Source: VRUG01 sp965372745 (GTDB lineage Bacteria > Planctomycetota > Phycisphaerae > Sedimentisphaerales > Anaerobacaceae). Taken from it: DNA of 37,277 nucleotides. The stretch's first letter is position 1. The number at the start of each line of letters is the position of its first letter. The position numbers and the translations under genes were made by a program. Shown one piece after another: positions 1 through 7,407 of this stretch. Under the pieces are notes generated by a model. It ran no database searches. It worked only from the letters and a program-made list of their open reading frames with translations, and was not told the DNA's origin. The stretch is taken from assembly GCA_965372745.1 (NCBI GenBank), contig CBDVDM010000016.1:1-37277 (forward strand). The letters are read 5' to 3'.

Positions 1-2
1 CG

Positions 3-38
3 GAGTTATTATCGGCTATATCGGATAAGACTATTTAA
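3..38 (+). CDS. Possible 3' end of an upstream gene (partial)
   Basis: The first bases are open in this frame and end in TAA at 36-38, giving the 11-residue tail ELLSAISDKTI, which has helix-like composition. The frame starting at base 1 is also open, up to TAA at 58-60, so the frame of any upstream gene cannot be fixed from this window. If real, it would be a plus-strand gene directly ahead of the GHKL ATPase gene and perhaps its operon partner. Confidence 0.25.
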   Translation, partial: ELLSAISDKTI

Positions 39-75
39 TTTTTACAGAGCACTAGGTTAATAGAGGGCGAGAAAT

Positions 76-2463
76 ATGAACCCAAAAAAACTTTGTTTGG
101 CATTAGCTCAATCTGAATCCGAAAAGGAAGTTTCCGCAATAATAAAAAAACATCCTATCTTATCCAACAAAAATAACTGGAAGCACTATGGTAATGCGGC
201 TAATAATATAGGCACTGTTACCGGCCAAGCCCCAGAATCAGTACCTTCTCTTATAGAAAAAATAACTAACTCAATTGATGCTCTTCTTATTAAAGCGTGC
301 AAAGTTAAAGGAGATGATCCAAAATCACCGTCTTCTCCACAGACTATGGAAGGGGCCCTGGAAAAATACTTTGGGCTTGATGATGCTAAATATGTTGATT
401 TGAAAAATTCCAAAAGAAGGGAGTTAGCTTCAAACATTCAAGTTATCGCCGAAGGAACTCCTAAAAACCCAAATATTATCATTGCTGACGAAGGCGAAGG
501 GCAGGCCCCGCAGGATTTTCCAGATACTTTTGTATCACTAAGTGGAGAAAACAAGAGAGATATTTTCTTTGTACAGGGCAAGTATAATATGGGAGGTACA
601 GCAGTAATTCCATTTTGTGGGAAAAATCGATATCAGTTTATCCTTTCACGAAAAAGTTGGCCACCTAACGATAACAATAAATATGGGTTCACTTTGGTAA
701 GACGAAATAGAGGTTCCGGAGAACATGTAAAATGTTCTTGGTATGAATATTGCGTCGATGAAAACGGAAAGATTTTTGAGTTTAACAGCAAACCTCTGGA
801 ATTAGGATTATTTGGCAAAAAATTTGAATCTGGTACATATATTAAACTTTATAACTACGATTTGAGAAACCCATCAGATATAACGCTTGATTTATGGCGA
901 GAACTTAACAGGTATCTTTATAAGCCAGCCCTTCCAATTTTGCTATATGAAAAAAGATATAAAAAAGGGCGATATGAGAGGGGCAGAACCCCTACCAAGG
1001 TTATGCATGGCAACAGAATGCGTTGCTTTCTCGATGATCGAGAAAGCGTTGAGAATAAATTTTCCATAACAATAGAATCAGATGGTGTAAAGTATCCGCT
1101 CGAGGTAGTAGTATTTAAGCGAGATGTTTCAAGTAGAGAATTTATACGAGGCATGGCATTGGCTTTCTCTGTAAATGGGCAGGTACAACATCAAATAGAC
1201 AATAGATTTGTAAGTCAACAGTTGAAAAAAGCGTATTTGAAAGGTCATTTATTAATAAATGTTGATTGCTCTGGCATACCGATGGATCTTCACGAAGATA
1301 TGTTCCACTCTTCACGATCACAAATGTTCGACATAGTCGAATATAGGAATCTGGTTGATAATATTGTTAAAGAACTTAAAGATAATGAATACCTTACAAC
1401 TCTTGATGAAGAGTGGCGAAAGGAACAAATATTTAAGAATCCGAAAGATGAAACGTTTTTGAAAAACATAGTTAGCAAGTTACTAAGGGATGATAAGGAA
1501 ATAGAAAAGCTTTTAGGATTTAATGGCGGAGTTATTAGTAAAGAATTGACCAAAGTAAAAAAGCATATTGAGGGTGAGCGAGAAAAGTTTAATGGTAAAA
1601 GATATCCTACAATCTTTAGGTTTACAAATCTGAAAGATGGCAAGTACAAAATGCTCCCACAGAACGGCGAATGTAAGATAAACATCGAAACTGATGTAGA
1701 GAACGAATATTTAATGCGTCCCCACGATAAAGGAGAATTGAAAATAAAAGTATTAAGCCCCCTTTTTAATCCCGGGCCAAAACCGCCAGGACCGGGACCA
1801 GTACCTAATTATGAAGATAGTATAGATGTCAATGTCGTGGGGCCAAACGAAGGTTCTGTAAAGTTGAGAGTAAAACCGAAAAAGCCGTTGCCTGTTGGAA
1901 CTCGAGTACCCATTGATATTGAGATGAGTTCTCCTGATGGGCCACATCATTTAATTGCTGACGTGGTTATTGATAAACCACATAACAACTCAACTCAAAA
2001 GGACGTGAAAAAGAAAAAAGAATACTCACTACCAGTAATAGAAGAAGTATACAGAGAGAAAAAGCCGGGCTGTGGTTGCTGGACAGAATATGGCTGGAAT
2101 GAGTTAGATATTTGCCGTCTCCAAGAATCAAGCAAAGAGGGTACATTAATAGATTCTGTAGCAATCAATATGGAATCGCAAGAACTCGACAAGTTCATTA
2201 GAACAAAAAAGCTTGACGGCAAAAAGATAGAGGTCGCTCAGCGAACATATAAAATATCAGTGTACTTGATATCATTAGTACTTTTTTACGAATTGTACCA
2301 GAGACTAAAAAAGACTCAAGAAACCAAAGAATATAATTATACTGATGAGAAGTTATACTACGATCCCCCTGAAATAACATCCTTCGTAATGAAGGGCTTA
2401 GCTAAGATTCTTTTGCATGTAATGGCCAACGAAACCATACTTAAAGAAATTGAAGACATATAA
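76..2463 (+). CDS. GHKL-type ATPase (Hsp90/MutL/histidine-kinase fold), function unknown
   Basis: The 795-residue protein carries the Bergerat-fold ATP-binding motifs of the GHKL superfamily. An N-box lies at about residues 61-69 (EKITNSIDA), a G1-type box DEGEG at 138-142 and a glycine-rich lid GKYNMGG at 168-174. A long middle region follows, then a Pro/Gly-rich linker near residue 565-577. After it comes a beta-rich, Ig-like stretch, and the C-terminal domain contains a CGCW motif and a hydrophobic helix. It has none of the phosphoacceptor features of a histidine kinase and is not a recognisable MutL or Hsp90. Large GHKL ATPases of this general kind are often found in accessory or anti-phage loci, but that role is inference. 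The start ATG follows a purine-rich GAGGGCGAG. The gene is A/T-richer than the housekeeping genes after it, which may reflect transfer. It converges on the dUTPase-family gene with a 15-base gap. Confidence 0.6.
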   Translation: MNPKKLCLALAQSESEKEVSAIIKKHPILSNKNNWKHYGNAANNIGTVTGQAPESVPSLIEKITNSIDALLIKACKVKGDDPKSPSSPQTMEGALEKYFGLDDAKYVDLKNSKRRELASNIQVIAEGTPKNPNIIIADEGEGQAPQDFPDTFVSLSGENKRDIFFVQGKYNMGGTAVIPFCGKNRYQFILSRKSWPPNDNNKYGFTLVRRNRGSGEHVKCSWYEYCVDENGKIFEFNSKPLELGLFGKKFESGTYIKLYNYDLRNPSDITLDLWRELNRYLYKPALPILLYEKRYKKGRYERGRTPTKVMHGNRMRCFLDDRESVENKFSITIESDGVKYPLEVVVFKRDVSSREFIRGMALAFSVNGQVQHQIDNRFVSQQLKKAYLKGHLLINVDCSGIPMDLHEDMFHSSRSQMFDIVEYRNLVDNIVKELKDNEYLTTLDEEWRKEQIFKNPKDETFLKNIVSKLLRDDKEIEKLLGFNGGVISKELTKVKKHIEGEREKFNGKRYPTIFRFTNLKDGKYKMLPQNGECKINIETDVENEYLMRPHDKGELKIKVLSPLFNPGPKPPGPGPVPNYEDSIDVNVVGPNEGSVKLRVKPKKPLPVGTRVPIDIEMSSPDGPHHLIADVVIDKPHNNSTQKDVKKKKEYSLPVIEEVYREKKPGCGCWTEYGWNELDICRLQESSKEGTLIDSVAINMESQELDKFIRTKKLDGKKIEVAQRTYKISVYLISLVLFYELYQRLKKTQETKEYNYTDEKLYYDPPEITSFVMKGLAKILLHVMANETILKEIEDI

Positions 2464-2478
2464 TAATAATTAGTAATG

Positions 2479-2886
2479 CTACTTAATTGATTTGTTGTCA
2501 TCCTCGGTTTTATCTGCCATGGAATAACCGTTGTTCTGCCGGCTGTGATTAACTTCGAGTTTTTGCTGGTATAGACGAACAACATCTTCGGCATCAAGGC
2601 CAAGACACTGAGCAAGGCTAATCCAGAAAAAGAGCATGTCCGTGACCTCAACCCTGGCGTTTTGCAGGTCGTGCAGGCAGAATCTTTTTCCCTGCTTCGC
2701 CTCTTTGCACCAGTGTTTCCAGAAGGTGCAGTTGCGCAGCTCTTCGAGTTCGTTGGCCATAGCGGCGATGTAGTTGTTCAGCCAGATACCGGCAGTTTGA
2801 GGGTCGAAATTTTCTCTCAGGGCATCCGGGTCAAAGCCTGTTCTTTTGTTCAATTCCGCCTGTTTTTCAAATAATTCTTTTAACAT
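2479..2886 (-). CDS. dUTPase-family / MazG-like all-alpha NTP pyrophosphohydrolase
   Basis: The protein resembles the dimeric all-alpha dUTPase family, which hydrolyses dUTP or related nucleotides to the monophosphate with Mg2+. The diagnostic acidic pairs are visible as ELEE in one helix and EVTD (ExxD) in the following helix, with the family-like continuation DMLFFWISLA. A C-terminal segment with NHSRQNNGY resembles the substrate-closing tail of the family. The length, about 135 residues, fits a small family member. An in-frame TTG at 2901 would add five residues, but the ATG at 2886 is better placed behind GAAGG (about 8 bases) and starts 11 bases after the glyA stop. It is probably co-transcribed with glyA, linking it to nucleotide and one-carbon metabolism. 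The substrate could be dUTP, dCTP or another NTP. Confidence 0.7.
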   Translation of the reverse strand: MLKELFEKQAELNKRTGFDPDALRENFDPQTAGIWLNNYIAAMANELEELRNCTFWKHWCKEAKQGKRFCLHDLQNARVEVTDMLFFWISLAQCLGLDAEDVVRLYQQKLEVNHSRQNNGYSMADKTEDDNKSIK

Positions 2887-2897
2887 TTTAGATGCCT

Positions 2898-4172
2898 TCA
2901 ATCCTCTTGTTTGTGACTATTGGGTATGATGAAATGCTCGGGGACAGGGAACTGTGAACACAGCATCAGCACTTCTTTTCCCACTTCATCGATGACGGTA
3001 TCATTGTCGATGTTTTCAGCGACTTTATTTATCAAATCAGCGATTATTTCCGCCTGTGGCTCTTTCATTCCGCGTGTAGTTATAGCCGGCGTACCAATTC
3101 GCAGGCCGCTCGGGTTGGCCGGCGGAGCAGGGTCAAATGGTACAGTATTATAGTTTGTAACAATTCTTGCCCTGTCCAGTGCCATCGCAAGTTTTTTGCC
3201 GGTGATATTTTTATTTCGCAAATCAATTAACATTAAATGATTGTCGGTGCCGCCGGTCATAAGTTTAAAGCCGTATTCCTGCAGTTTTTCGGATAGCGCT
3301 TTTGCGTTTTTTACGATTTGTTTTGCGTAGACGACGAATTCCGGCGTGTCAGCTTCAGCCAGCGCAACGGCTATAGCTGTCATGGTCTGCATGTGCGGCC
3401 CCCCCTGCAGCCCCGGAAAGACGGATTTATCGACATTTTTGGCATGTTCAGCTTTACAAAGCAGCATTCCGCCTCGTGGGCCTCTGAGGGTTTTGTGAGT
3501 TGTAGTAGATACAATATCAGCATACGGGACGGGACTTTTGTGCAGGCCTGCAACAACGAGTCCGGCGATATGAGCGATATCACTCACATGATATGCGCCG
3601 ACATCTTTTGCGATTTGTCCGAAAATTTCGAAGTCAATCTCTCTCGGATAGGCAGTTGCGCCGGAGATAATGATTTTTGGTTTATTCTTTTTCGCCAGCT
3701 CGGCAATCCGGTCGTAATCCAACCTTCCGGTTTTTTCGTCTACGGGATATTGAACGGAGTTGAAGATTTTACCTGAGATACTGACTTTCCAGCCGTGAGT
3801 GAGGTGACCGCCGTGAGTCAGTGAAAGTCCCATGATGGTATCACCAGGATTGGCGAGAGCAAGGTAAGCAGCAAGATTAGCAACCGAGCCGGAATACGGC
3901 TGAACGTTTGCGTGGTCAGCACCGAAGAGTTTTTTTGCCCGCTGCCTGGCGAGTTTCTCGATAAGGTCGGTAACCTGCTGGCCCTGGTAGTATCGTTTTT
4001 CAGGGTATCCTTCAGAATACTTGTTTGCCAGGCAACTGCCGGTGGCGAGCATGACGGCCTTTGAGACGTAGTTTTCGGAAGCGATAAGGCGTATAGAGCC
4101 GCTTTGGCGGGTAGCTTCCTGTTTTGTAAGTTCGTAAATCTGCGGGTCATAAAGCTCAAGGGCATTTTTCAT
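2898..4172 (-). CDS. glyA: Serine hydroxymethyltransferase
   Basis: This 424-residue PLP enzyme interconverts serine and glycine with tetrahydrofolate, feeding one-carbon units to thymidylate and purine synthesis in the cytoplasm. The PLP lysine is K227 in STTTHKTLRGPRGG, preceded by the cofactor-binding D198 and H201 of VSDIAHIAG. The N-terminal RLIASENYVS and the NKYSEGYPEKRYY segment are classic SHMT signatures. Its length matches bacterial GlyA, with no insertions or truncation seen. The start ATG lies 9 bases after AGGGG. The gene heads a minus-strand pair with the dUTPase-like gene and has its own promoter facing away from the TPR gene. Confidence 0.97.
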   Translation of the reverse strand: MKNALELYDPQIYELTKQEATRQSGSIRLIASENYVSKAVMLATGSCLANKYSEGYPEKRYYQGQQVTDLIEKLARQRAKKLFGADHANVQPYSGSVANLAAYLALANPGDTIMGLSLTHGGHLTHGWKVSISGKIFNSVQYPVDEKTGRLDYDRIAELAKKNKPKIIISGATAYPREIDFEIFGQIAKDVGAYHVSDIAHIAGLVVAGLHKSPVPYADIVSTTTHKTLRGPRGGMLLCKAEHAKNVDKSVFPGLQGGPHMQTMTAIAVALAEADTPEFVVYAKQIVKNAKALSEKLQEYGFKLMTGGTDNHLMLIDLRNKNITGKKLAMALDRARIVTNYNTVPFDPAPPANPSGLRIGTPAITTRGMKEPQAEIIADLINKVAENIDNDTVIDEVGKEVLMLCSQFPVPEHFIIPNSHKQED

Positions 4173-4215
4173 GTCAATTTTCCCCTAAAATAAAAGGCTA
4201 TAAATTAAGAGGTAT

Positions 4216-4244
4216 TTTATAACAGGTTGGGATTTGTTATACAA
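4216..4244 (-). promoter_or_regulatory. Sigma70-type promoter of glyA
   Basis: On the minus strand, TTGTAT (4239-4244) and TATAAA (4216-4221) are separated by 17 bases. They lie about 45 bases upstream of the glyA ATG in a divergent intergenic region. Confidence 0.5.
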
Positions 4245-4255
4245 GCATTTATTTG

Positions 4256-4283
4256 TTGACAAATTCCGTCAAAAGTTTAGTAT
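4256..4283 (+). promoter_or_regulatory. Sigma70-type promoter of the TPR/ATPase pair
   Basis: TTGACA (4256-4261) and TAGTAT (4278-4283) are 16 bases apart, about 50 bases before the TPR gene. The -35 box overlaps a short inverted repeat (TTGAC at 4256-4260, GTCAA at 4268-4272) that could be an operator. It points away from the glyA promoter. Confidence 0.45.
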
Positions 4284-4329
4284 GACGGGTTCGAATGTGT
4301 TCATGTAAGTTTGGAATCTAATTGAAGTT

Positions 4330-5748
4330 ATGCAGGAAAACACGGCAAATTTAAATTTGGAAAAGGCAAAAGCCTTTTTCGCCAAGGGCAGGAAAGTAGC
4401 TCAGGGCAATAATTTCGATTATGCAATCGATATGTACATGGAGGGTCTTCACTGTGCGCCTGATGCACTCGAAGGCGGTCACAAGGCACTTCGCGAACTT
4501 GCATTGCTGCGTCAGAGCAAAAAGGGCAAAAAACCCTCAATGGTGGAAAAAATGAAACTGCTGCACAGCAAACGTGAGCCTTTGGAGCAGATGCTTACGG
4601 CGGAATATCTTCTTGCAAAAGACCCTGACCATTTGCCGTATGCAGAGTCGATGTTAAAAGCAGCAACGGCAGGAGATTATAAAAAAACAGCAAGGTGGAT
4701 AGCAGACCTGATATTCCAGGCCAATAACGGCTCCAGGAAGCCTTCGCTGCATACCTACATTCTGCTAAAGAACAGCTATAAAACGATAGGCTCGTATGAC
4801 CGTGCAATAATCGCGTGTGAACATGCGATGAGGCTAAAGCCGGAAGAGGCTGAGCTGGCAGATGAGTTTAAATGGCTTAATGCGGAAATGGCAGTCGTCA
4901 AAGGCAAATATGACCAGGATGGCGATTTCAGAAACTCGATTAAAGACCGTGAGTCGCAGGAAAAAATGCACGCTCAGGCCGGAATCGTAAAGACAATAGA
5001 TTATCGCCTGATAGCTGTCGAAGATGCAAGGAAGGCGTTAGCAAACAACCCGCTTGAACCGAAAAATATATTCAGGCTCGCTAACGTTCTGTCGGACTTG
5101 CAAACAGATGATGCAGAAAATGAGGCGATGGAGCTTCTGGAGGATTCATATGAGAGAAGGAGTGATTTCAGCTATAAACAGCGGGCAGGCGAGATACAAA
5201 ACAAAAAAATCAAACGTAAGATAAGAGAAGCAAAATCGGCACTTGAGAAGGACCCTCAGGATGAGGATGCAAGAGCGAGGCTAATCCAGTCGGGCACAGA
5301 GCTAAATAAAGCAGAAACAGAGCATTACCGCTTGTGCGTAGCAAATTACCCGACAGACCCGCATTTAAAATATGAATACGGGATTTGCCTCGTCAGGAAC
5401 AAGAAATATGATGAAGCAATCCCGTTGTTTCAGGATGCCCAAAAGGACCTGAAACGCAGGATATCGGCAATGTCTAAGATAGGTCTCTGCTTTTTCATGA
5501 AGGGCTGGCATTCCGATGCGATAGATATATTCAGCCAAGCCATAAATGCACACAAAATAAAAGATGATGCAATTGCGAAAGAATTACGTTATAATCTTGC
5601 GAGAGCTTATGAAGAGCATGGAGATGATGAAAAGGCGCTTGAGCTGTATCGTAAGATAGCTCAGCTTGATTTCGGATACAGGGACGTTCGTGAGAGGGTA
5701 GATAAATTGAGAGATAAGGGAACTGAACCGACATCTCAACAGGGTTAG
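4330..5748 (+). CDS. Tetratricopeptide-repeat protein
   Basis: The 472-residue protein is almost entirely helical, with several TPR-like units. The clearest are near the N-terminus (AKAFFAKGRKVAQGNNFDYA), around residues 150-175 (GSYDRAIIACEHAMRLKPEE) and near 345-450 (ECGI..KKYDEAIPLFQDA; HGDDEKALELYRKIAQLD). Two charged helical stretches (around 60-90 and 290-340) separate them and may form coiled coils. There is no signal peptide or membrane segment, so it is probably a cytoplasmic scaffold. It is followed after 9 bases by a P-loop ATPase gene in the same direction, and the two may work together. The ribosome-binding site before the ATG at 4330 is weak. The partner and biological role are unknown. 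Confidence 0.8.
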   Translation: MQENTANLNLEKAKAFFAKGRKVAQGNNFDYAIDMYMEGLHCAPDALEGGHKALRELALLRQSKKGKKPSMVEKMKLLHSKREPLEQMLTAEYLLAKDPDHLPYAESMLKAATAGDYKKTARWIADLIFQANNGSRKPSLHTYILLKNSYKTIGSYDRAIIACEHAMRLKPEEAELADEFKWLNAEMAVVKGKYDQDGDFRNSIKDRESQEKMHAQAGIVKTIDYRLIAVEDARKALANNPLEPKNIFRLANVLSDLQTDDAENEAMELLEDSYERRSDFSYKQRAGEIQNKKIKRKIREAKSALEKDPQDEDARARLIQSGTELNKAETEHYRLCVANYPTDPHLKYEYGICLVRNKKYDEAIPLFQDAQKDLKRRISAMSKIGLCFFMKGWHSDAIDIFSQAINAHKIKDDAIAKELRYNLARAYEEHGDDEKALELYRKIAQLDFGYRDVRERVDKLRDKGTEPTSQQG

Positions 5749-5757
5749 GAATTAAAG

Positions 5758-6957
5758 ATGGCAGATATTAAAACAAGAGAAAGTCCATTCTCGCCGGGCA
5801 GGCCGGTTCAGCCTGAATATTTCGTTGCCAGAATCAAAGAAATACAGAGGTTAGAGAGATCTGTTAAGCAAACGGTTCTGGGTAAAAACGAAAATGTCTT
5901 TATCACAGGACAGCGGGGAATCGGAAAAAGTTCGTTGGCCACGTTTATTCAATACCTTGCAGAGAAAGAACACGGCTTGATTGGAAGTCACTGCTACTTA
6001 GGTGGGGTGCGAAGCTTGGAGGGTATGGTGGGGGTGGTTTTCCAGAAACTTTTGCAGGACTGCACAGATAGACCCGTGTTTGACAAATTAAAGGAAATTT
6101 TTGGTGGTTATATAACAGGGCTGACACTTTTTGGTGTTGGAGTTGAATTTACGAAGGACAAAGGCAAGCTGTTGACATTAGTGGACAATTTTCTGCCAAT
6201 GCTGCGAAAGATATATGACCAAATCCAGTCAGATGATAAGAAAGGATTAATCCTTATATTGGATGATTTGAACGGCATCACTGATGTGCCGCAGTTTTCC
6301 CAGTTTTTAAAGAGCTTCGTTGATGGGCTGGCAACCTCGGGCAAGCCTTTGCCGATTTTCCTGGTCCTTGTCGGCCTGCCGGAAAGAAGGGATGACCTGA
6401 TAAAACATCAGCCATCAGTTGCAAGAATTTTCGATATAGTTGATTTACCAACAATGACCAAAAGTGAAGCTGAAGATTTTTTTACGGATATGTTTGATAA
6501 ACAGGGCATCGCCATTGACACTAATGCTTTGTCTCTAATGGCGGAATTGTCAGGTGGATTTCCAATGCTCATGCATGAAATTGGTGATTCGGTTTTTTGG
6601 CAAAACTCGGATGGCCGTATTGACGAAGCTGATGTTTTTATCGGCATAACAGAAGCGGCAAGAATTACCGGCAAGAAGTACATAGACCCACAAATATCCC
6701 AAGTGTTGAAAAACAAGACATATACTTCCATTCTACGTAAAATTAGCGAAATGCCACCAGGATTTGGGGCGACATTTGACCGTCAGCAGGTTTTACAGGA
6801 AATTCCTGAGCAAGAGCAAAAGAACTTAGATAATTTCTTACAAAGAAGTAGAAAATTGGGCATTATAGAGACTTCGGAAGTTCGTGGTGAGTACAAATTC
6901 GTTAATCCACTCTACCACTTATATGTGTGGAGTGAATTCCAAAGTAAAAGGAAGTAG
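5758..6957 (+). CDS. AAA/STAND-like P-loop ATPase with C-terminal winged-helix-like region
   Basis: The 399-residue protein has a Walker A motif GQRGIGKSS at residues 51-59 and a Walker B strand LILILDD at 164-170. An Orc/Cdc6- or STAND-like core follows, with a sensor-type segment LVGLPERRDDL. The last roughly 90 residues look like a winged-helix domain (ILRKISEMPPG ... RKLGIIETSEVRGEYKFVNPLYHLYV), as in AAA_16-type and archaeal-type ATPases. No nuclease, TIR or other effector domain is fused. The ATG lies 8 bases after AGGAA and 9 bases after the TPR stop, so co-translation with the TPR gene is likely. Its biological role is not recognisable; a switch or signalling ATPase is an inference from the fold. 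Confidence 0.7.
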   Translation: MADIKTRESPFSPGRPVQPEYFVARIKEIQRLERSVKQTVLGKNENVFITGQRGIGKSSLATFIQYLAEKEHGLIGSHCYLGGVRSLEGMVGVVFQKLLQDCTDRPVFDKLKEIFGGYITGLTLFGVGVEFTKDKGKLLTLVDNFLPMLRKIYDQIQSDDKKGLILILDDLNGITDVPQFSQFLKSFVDGLATSGKPLPIFLVLVGLPERRDDLIKHQPSVARIFDIVDLPTMTKSEAEDFFTDMFDKQGIAIDTNALSLMAELSGGFPMLMHEIGDSVFWQNSDGRIDEADVFIGITEAARITGKKYIDPQISQVLKNKTYTSILRKISEMPPGFGATFDRQQVLQEIPEQEQKNLDNFLQRSRKLGIIETSEVRGEYKFVNPLYHLYVWSEFQSKRK

Positions 6958-7024
6958 CTAATTTTTTCATAGGTAACCATGTAAATTAAAAAAATAATGT
7001 CGTAGAAGTTTATAGGAGATTAAA

Positions 7025-7300
7025 GTGGCACATTCGTTATCAGCAAAGAAAAGAGTGAGACAGGACGACAAAAAAAGGGCGACAAGCAGGGCACGGAAAA
7101 GCCAGGTAAAGACACAGATTAAACATTTTGATGATGCGATCGCTAAAGGTGATGTTGAAGCAGCAGGCCAGAAGTATCGCAACATCGTTCAAAAGTTAGA
7201 TAAAACAGCGTCGACAAGTACAATGCATAAACGCACCGCAGCACGGAAGAAATCACGTCTTGCCAAAAAACTTAACGGCTTAAAAGCTAAAAAGGGCTAA
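7025..7300 (+). CDS. rpsT: 30S ribosomal protein S20
   Basis: The 91-residue basic protein matches S20, a primary binder of 16S rRNA in the small subunit. The N-terminal MAHSLSAKKRVRQDDKKR and the C-terminal KRTAARKKSRLAKKLN pattern are typical of the family, and the length is normal. The start is GTG, placed 4 bases after a strong AGGAGAT. It lies downstream of the ATPase gene and upstream of rnr, with a hairpin between it and rnr. No clear promoter is visible in the 67 bases before it. Confidence 0.95.
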   Translation: MAHSLSAKKRVRQDDKKRATSRARKSQVKTQIKHFDDAIAKGDVEAAGQKYRNIVQKLDKTASTSTMHKRTAARKKSRLAKKLNGLKAKKG

Positions 7301-7323
7301 TGGTTAATTAAGTTCAGGACAAT

Positions 7324-7363
7324 TGGGCGCACGCTGTAATATAATGGGTGCGCCCATTATCTT
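7324..7363 (+). terminator. Hairpin between rpsT and rnr, probable terminator or attenuator
   Basis: A perfect 9-bp stem (TGGGCGCAC at 7324-7332, GTGCGCCCA at 7348-7356) has a 15-base loop and is followed by a T-containing tract (TTATCTTT). It sits 23 bases after the rpsT stop. Termination may be partial because no separate rnr promoter is obvious. The hairpin's 3' arm contains the in-frame GTG at 7348, which argues against that codon as the rnr start. Confidence 0.6.
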
Positions 7364-7407
7364 TAATTAGCACACAACAAAACGCAAATAACACCCAAGG
7401 GGATTGG

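Noticed and set aside
4284..4300. tRNA-like GGTTCGAAT sequence
   Set aside because: No acceptor stem, D-arm or anticodon arm can be formed around it; it lies in the TPR gene leader.
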